A program made the position numbers and the translations under genes. The notes below the pieces were generated by a model, which was not told where the DNA came from, searched no databases, and worked only from the letters and a program-made list of their open reading frames with translations. Below are positions 60,834-64,000 of a stretch of DNA of 64,000 bases, in pieces. The stretch lies in contig JADJJL010000003.1 of the NCBI GenBank assembly GCA_016710265.1, positions 139,001 through 203,000 of the forward strand, in the 5' to 3' direction. Numbering within the stretch: the first letter of the stretch is position 1; each line of letters starts with the position of its first letter. This DNA is from Saprospiraceae bacterium (GTDB taxonomy: Bacteria > Bacteroidota > Bacteroidia > Chitinophagales > Saprospiraceae).

Positions 60834-62171
60834 ATGGGAAGAAAAATATTATTGGAGCACATTGACGTGCCGGGTATTCAAACATTGGATGTCTATCGAA
60901 AAATGGGTGGATACAATGCGGTCACCAAAGCCATAAAAAATATGTCTGCGGATGAGATCGTCGAAGAAGTTAAAAAATCCGGTTTGAGAGGAAGGGGTGG
61001 TGCAGGATTTCCAACTGGAATGAAATGGTCATTTCTAGATAAAAAATCGGATAAACCAAGATACCTTGTTTGCAACGCAGATGAATCAGAACCGGGTACT
61101 TTTAAAGATCGGTATTTGATGGAAAAGCTCCCACACATTTTAATTGAAGGAATGATTTGTTCGTCCTATGCTTTAGGCGCAAACACTTCTTACATCTATG
61201 TGCGTGGAGAGATGATGTACGTCATTAAAATTTTAGAAAAAGCAATTCAAGAGGCCTATCAAGCAGGTTTTCTTGGTAAAAATATTTTAGGATCTGATTA
61301 TTCTTTGGATTTATATGTTCAGCCGGGAGGAGGAGCATATATCTGCGGAGAAGAAACAGCATTGTTAGAATCTCTGGAGGGCAAACGTGGCAATCCGCGT
61401 AACAAACCTCCTTTTCCGGCCTTGTGGGGACTCTACGGTTGTCCTACGGTGGTCAACAATGTAGAAACCATCGCAGATGTTCCTTGGATTATAAATAATG
61501 GTGGAGAAGCATATGCTGGTATCGGTATAGGAAAAAGTACAGGAACTAAATTAATATCCGCTTGTGGCAATATTAATAAACCTGGTGTCTATGAAATAGA
61601 ATTGGGAATTTCTGTAGAAGAATTTTTAAACAGTGATGAGTATTGTGGTGGAATTGCCAATGGCAGAAAACTTAAAGCAGTTGTTGCAGGAGGAAGTTCT
61701 GTTCCAATTCTTCCAGCGGATCTTATTCTGACAACTGCCAATGGAGAAAAGCGATTAATGACTTATGAATCCTTGGGCGACGGTGGATTTGTGTCCGGTA
61801 CCATGTTAGGTTCAGGAGGATTTATCGTGTACGACGATCAACAATGCATTGTGAGAAATCTTTGGAATTTTACAAGATTTTACCACCACGAATCTTGTGG
61901 ACAATGCAGTCCTTGTCGCGAAGGCACAGGCTGGATGGAAAAAGTGTTACACCGCATCGAAAATGGTCACGGAAAATTATCCGACATTGATTTATTGGTA
62001 GATGTGGCAAAAAAAATAGAAGGCAAAACCATTTGTCCTCTCGGAGAAGCTGCTGCTTGGCCGGTGGCGAGTGCCATCAGACATTTTAGAGCAGACTTTG
62101 AAGAGCATGTTCGCAATCCGGATTCTTGTGTTAAAAAGCATCTCCACAGAGAAATGGCGCATGCGCATTAA
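60834..62171 (+). CDS. nuoF: NADH-quinone oxidoreductase subunit F (NADH- and FMN-binding)
   Basis: This 445-residue subunit oxidises NADH and passes electrons through FMN to cluster N3. Visible motifs: the glycine-rich GLRGRGGAGFPTG (50-62, NADH), NADESEPGTFKDR (81-93, FMN), GGGAYICGEETALLESLEG (165-183), and the [4Fe-4S] ligands C355, C358 and C361 in ESCGQCSPCREG with C401 in ICPLG. Length is typical. A histidine-rich tail (HLHREMAHAH) ends the protein and looks specific to this lineage. nuoG follows after 52 bases. Confidence 0.98.
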   Translation: MGRKILLEHIDVPGIQTLDVYRKMGGYNAVTKAIKNMSADEIVEEVKKSGLRGRGGAGFPTGMKWSFLDKKSDKPRYLVCNADESEPGTFKDRYLMEKLPHILIEGMICSSYALGANTSYIYVRGEMMYVIKILEKAIQEAYQAGFLGKNILGSDYSLDLYVQPGGGAYICGEETALLESLEGKRGNPRNKPPFPALWGLYGCPTVVNNVETIADVPWIINNGGEAYAGIGIGKSTGTKLISACGNINKPGVYEIELGISVEEFLNSDEYCGGIANGRKLKAVVAGGSSVPILPADLILTTANGEKRLMTYESLGDGGFVSGTMLGSGGFIVYDDQQCIVRNLWNFTRFYHHESCGQCSPCREGTGWMEKVLHRIENGHGKLSDIDLLVDVAKKIEGKTICPLGEAAAWPVASAIRHFRADFEEHVRNPDSCVKKHLHREMAHAH

Positions 62172-62223
62172 ATGAAATTATTGAAGAGGATTAAATTATA
62201 AGATTTATTACCAGCAGATAAAA

Positions 62224-63192
62224 ATGAGCGATCAGATAAAAATAACCATAGACGGAGAATCCATCGAAGTGCCAAAAGGAACCACCATCCTTCAAGCTGC
62301 AAGGATGATTGGTAAAAATTATCCTCCTGCGATGTGTTACTACACTCCATTAAAAAATACTGGAGGTAAGTGCAGAGTTTGCCTTGTAAAAGTTGCTCAG
62401 GCTTCTGAAGCAAACCCAAGACCGATGCCAAAATTAGTAGCGAGTTGTTTAACCCAGGCAGAACACGGAATGGTGGTGGAAAATGAATCATCCCCTGAAG
62501 TTTTAGAAGCACGAAATGGTGTGGTTGAATTTTTATTAATCAACCATCCATTGGACTGTCCGGTATGTGATCAGGCCGGCGAATGTGATTTGCAAAATTT
62601 ATCTTTTGAGCATGGTCGTTCTGAAACCAGATACGAAGAGGGAAGAAGAGAATTTGATAAAATAGATATAGGACCTTTTATCCAATTACACATGACCAGA
62701 TGCATTTTATGCTATCGTTGTGTTTATTTGGCGGATCAATTGACTGAAAAACGAGTGCATGGTGTCATCAATCGCGGAGATGTTTCTGAAATTAGCACCT
62801 ATATCCAAAATGCAATAGAAAATGATTTTTCGGGAAACATCATCGATGTATGTCCTGTAGGAGCATTGACGGATAAAACCTATCGATTTAAACAAAGGGT
62901 TTGGTTTTCCAAGCCATTTGACGCGCACAGAGATTGTCCAAAGTGTACAGGAAAATCAGTGCTTTGGATGAAGGGTCAAGACATTATTCGCATCACTTCC
63001 AGAAAAGATAAATTTGGTGAAGTGATTGATTTTATATGCAATGAATGTAGATTCGACCACAAAGAACCACATCATTGGGTGATCGAAGGACCTAGAGACA
63101 TGGGAGAGGAATCTGTAATTTCTGCGAATAAATATGAATTACCTGTCGTCTCACCGGCAGTCAATGTGGACGCTAAATTTGTATCAGAATGA
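62224..63192 (+). CDS. nuoG: NADH-quinone oxidoreductase subunit G, short form
   Basis: This 322-residue protein is much shorter than the classical NuoG of 700-900 residues. The N-terminal iron-sulfur part is complete: [2Fe-2S] ligands C38, C50, C53 and C75; the His-ligated cluster H108, C112, C115 and C121; and [4Fe-4S] C160, C163, C166 and C210. A remnant of the molybdopterin-oxidoreductase head follows, with CPKC (238, 241) and CNEC (272, 275), but the large C-terminal domain is absent. Short NuoG proteins are, to my knowledge, usual in many Bacteroidota, and the stop overlaps nuoH (ATGA), so this is not a broken gene. The four extra cysteines could hold a further metal site. Confidence 0.9.
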   Translation: MSDQIKITIDGESIEVPKGTTILQAARMIGKNYPPAMCYYTPLKNTGGKCRVCLVKVAQASEANPRPMPKLVASCLTQAEHGMVVENESSPEVLEARNGVVEFLLINHPLDCPVCDQAGECDLQNLSFEHGRSETRYEEGRREFDKIDIGPFIQLHMTRCILCYRCVYLADQLTEKRVHGVINRGDVSEISTYIQNAIENDFSGNIIDVCPVGALTDKTYRFKQRVWFSKPFDAHRDCPKCTGKSVLWMKGQDIIRITSRKDKFGEVIDFICNECRFDHKEPHHWVIEGPRDMGEESVISANKYELPVVSPAVNVDAKFVSE

Positions 63193-64000
63193 GCATCGTA
63201 GTTTTTAAAATTATTTATATTTCTGTCATATTTGGCCTTTCTTTATTTATTGCCATGTATTCTACTTATGCAGAACGCAAGGTAGCTGCATTTTTGCAGG
63301 ACAGAATAGGACCCAATCGTGCAGGTCCTTTTGGCTTGTTGCAACCTTTGGCGGATGGATTGAAATTATTTTTCAAAGAAGAATTTATTCCCGCCAAGTC
63401 GGACAAGATGTTGTTTTTGATGGGACCCGGATTTTTTATGATCACCGCTTTAATGACCAGTGCGGTCATTCCATTTGGTTCTGAAATTACCATGGATGGT
63501 GTTAGTTATTCATTGCAGGGTACCGATTTAAATGTGGGATTGCTCTATATTTTTGGGGTAGTGTCTTTGGGTGTCTATGGAATCCTAATTGGTGGCTGGG
63601 CTTCCAATAATAAATTTTCATTGCTTGGAGCCATCAGGGCAGCTTCACAAAATATCAGTTATGAATTGGCCATGGGTCTTTCCATCATTGCCTTGGTGAT
63701 GTTGAGTTCCAGTCTTTCCATAAAAACAATCGTAGATCAGCAGTCAGGTTGGCATTGGAATGTTTTTTATCAACCTCTGGGTTTTATTATTTTTCTGATC
63801 TGCGCTTTTGCAGAAACCAATAGAGCACCATTTGATTTACCGGAATGTGAAACGGAACTTGTGGGTGGTTTTCACACCGAGTTTTCTTCCATGAAGTTGG
63901 GCTTTTACCTTTTTGCAGAATACATTAATATGTTTATTAGTAGTGCGATACTTGCTACTTTGTATTTTGGTGGATATCATTTTCCATTTGTTTCTGACAT
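63189..64000 (+). CDS. nuoH: NADH-quinone oxidoreductase subunit H, 3'-partial
   Basis: The ATG at 63189 overlaps the nuoG stop by four bases, and 270 codons are visible before the window ends. NuoH is usually about 330-350 residues, so roughly 60-80 are missing to the right. Signatures are clear: STYAERKVAAFLQDRIGPNRAGPFG, LQPLADGLKLFFKEE, AASQNISYELAMGL, and the quinone-chamber loop ETNRAPFDLPECETELVGGFHTEF. It is a multi-helix membrane subunit joining the quinone site to the proton-pumping arm. The order implies that nuoI and the antiporter-like subunits follow outside the window. Confidence 0.96.
   Translation, partial: MSIVVFKIIYISVIFGLSLFIAMYSTYAERKVAAFLQDRIGPNRAGPFGLLQPLADGLKLFFKEEFIPAKSDKMLFLMGPGFFMITALMTSAVIPFGSEITMDGVSYSLQGTDLNVGLLYIFGVVSLGVYGILIGGWASNNKFSLLGAIRAASQNISYELAMGLSIIALVMLSSSLSIKTIVDQQSGWHWNVFYQPLGFIIFLICAFAETNRAPFDLPECETELVGGFHTEFSSMKLGFYLFAEYINMFISSAILATLYFGGYHFPFVSD

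Noticed and set aside
62224..63192. nuoG as a pseudogene because it is only 322 residues long
   Set aside because: The stop overlaps the nuoH start (ATGA), all N-terminal cluster ligands are intact, and short NuoG proteins occur in many Bacteroidota.
1..64000. tRNA or rRNA genes
   Set aside because: I found no cloverleaf with a TTC-arm motif and no rRNA core sequences in the intergenic stretches.

Overview
The window looks like a chromosomal segment of a Bacteroidota bacterium, most likely a Saprospiraceae-like lineage. Three signs point there. The large surface proteins end in type IX secretion (T9SS) sorting domains and are built of SprB, HYR and dockerin-like modules. Promoter-like sites match the Bacteroidota -7 box TAnnTTTG. 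The complex I cluster contains a short NuoG of a kind I recall from many Bacteroidota. The taxonomic call is inference; there is no rRNA gene in the window.

Layout. (1) 1-11829: a giant modular adhesin-like gene, cut by the left window edge and apparently truncated at its 3' end. (2) 11830-17566: an AT-rich, repeat-filled island with three AAA ATPase/DUF4143 genes, each with intact Walker and nuclease-like motifs. They are separated by hexamer, heptamer and palindromic repeats and by a duplicated 78-bp element. (3) 17567-35533: a giant T9SS protein of about 5,988 residues containing sixteen nearly identical 252-bp repeats, closed by a strong terminator. (4) 35611-36591: an array of palindromic elements around a REP-associated (Y1/HUH) transposase gene. 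(5) 36675-38160: two small FAS1-like lipoproteins. (6) 38202-57227: a third giant T9SS protein of about 6,341 residues, with a 592-residue super-repeat, inserted GATase-like, lamin-tail-like and P-domain-like modules, a dockerin and a sorting domain, again followed by a strong terminator. (7) 57510-64000: nuoA-B-C-D-E-F-G-H of respiratory complex I, with nuoH cut by the right edge.

The three giant genes cover about 76% of the window. Their products should be exported across the outer membrane and displayed or released, probably for adhesion or polymer and cell contact. The nuo genes form one tightly packed operon read rightward from a promoter just before nuoA. The most unusual content is the non-coding structure: nested palindromes shared by two loci 24 kb apart, a RAYT gene bracketed by inverted copies of the palindrome, 32-bp iterons in front of an ATPase promoter, and repeats inside the giant genes that are homogenised almost to identity.
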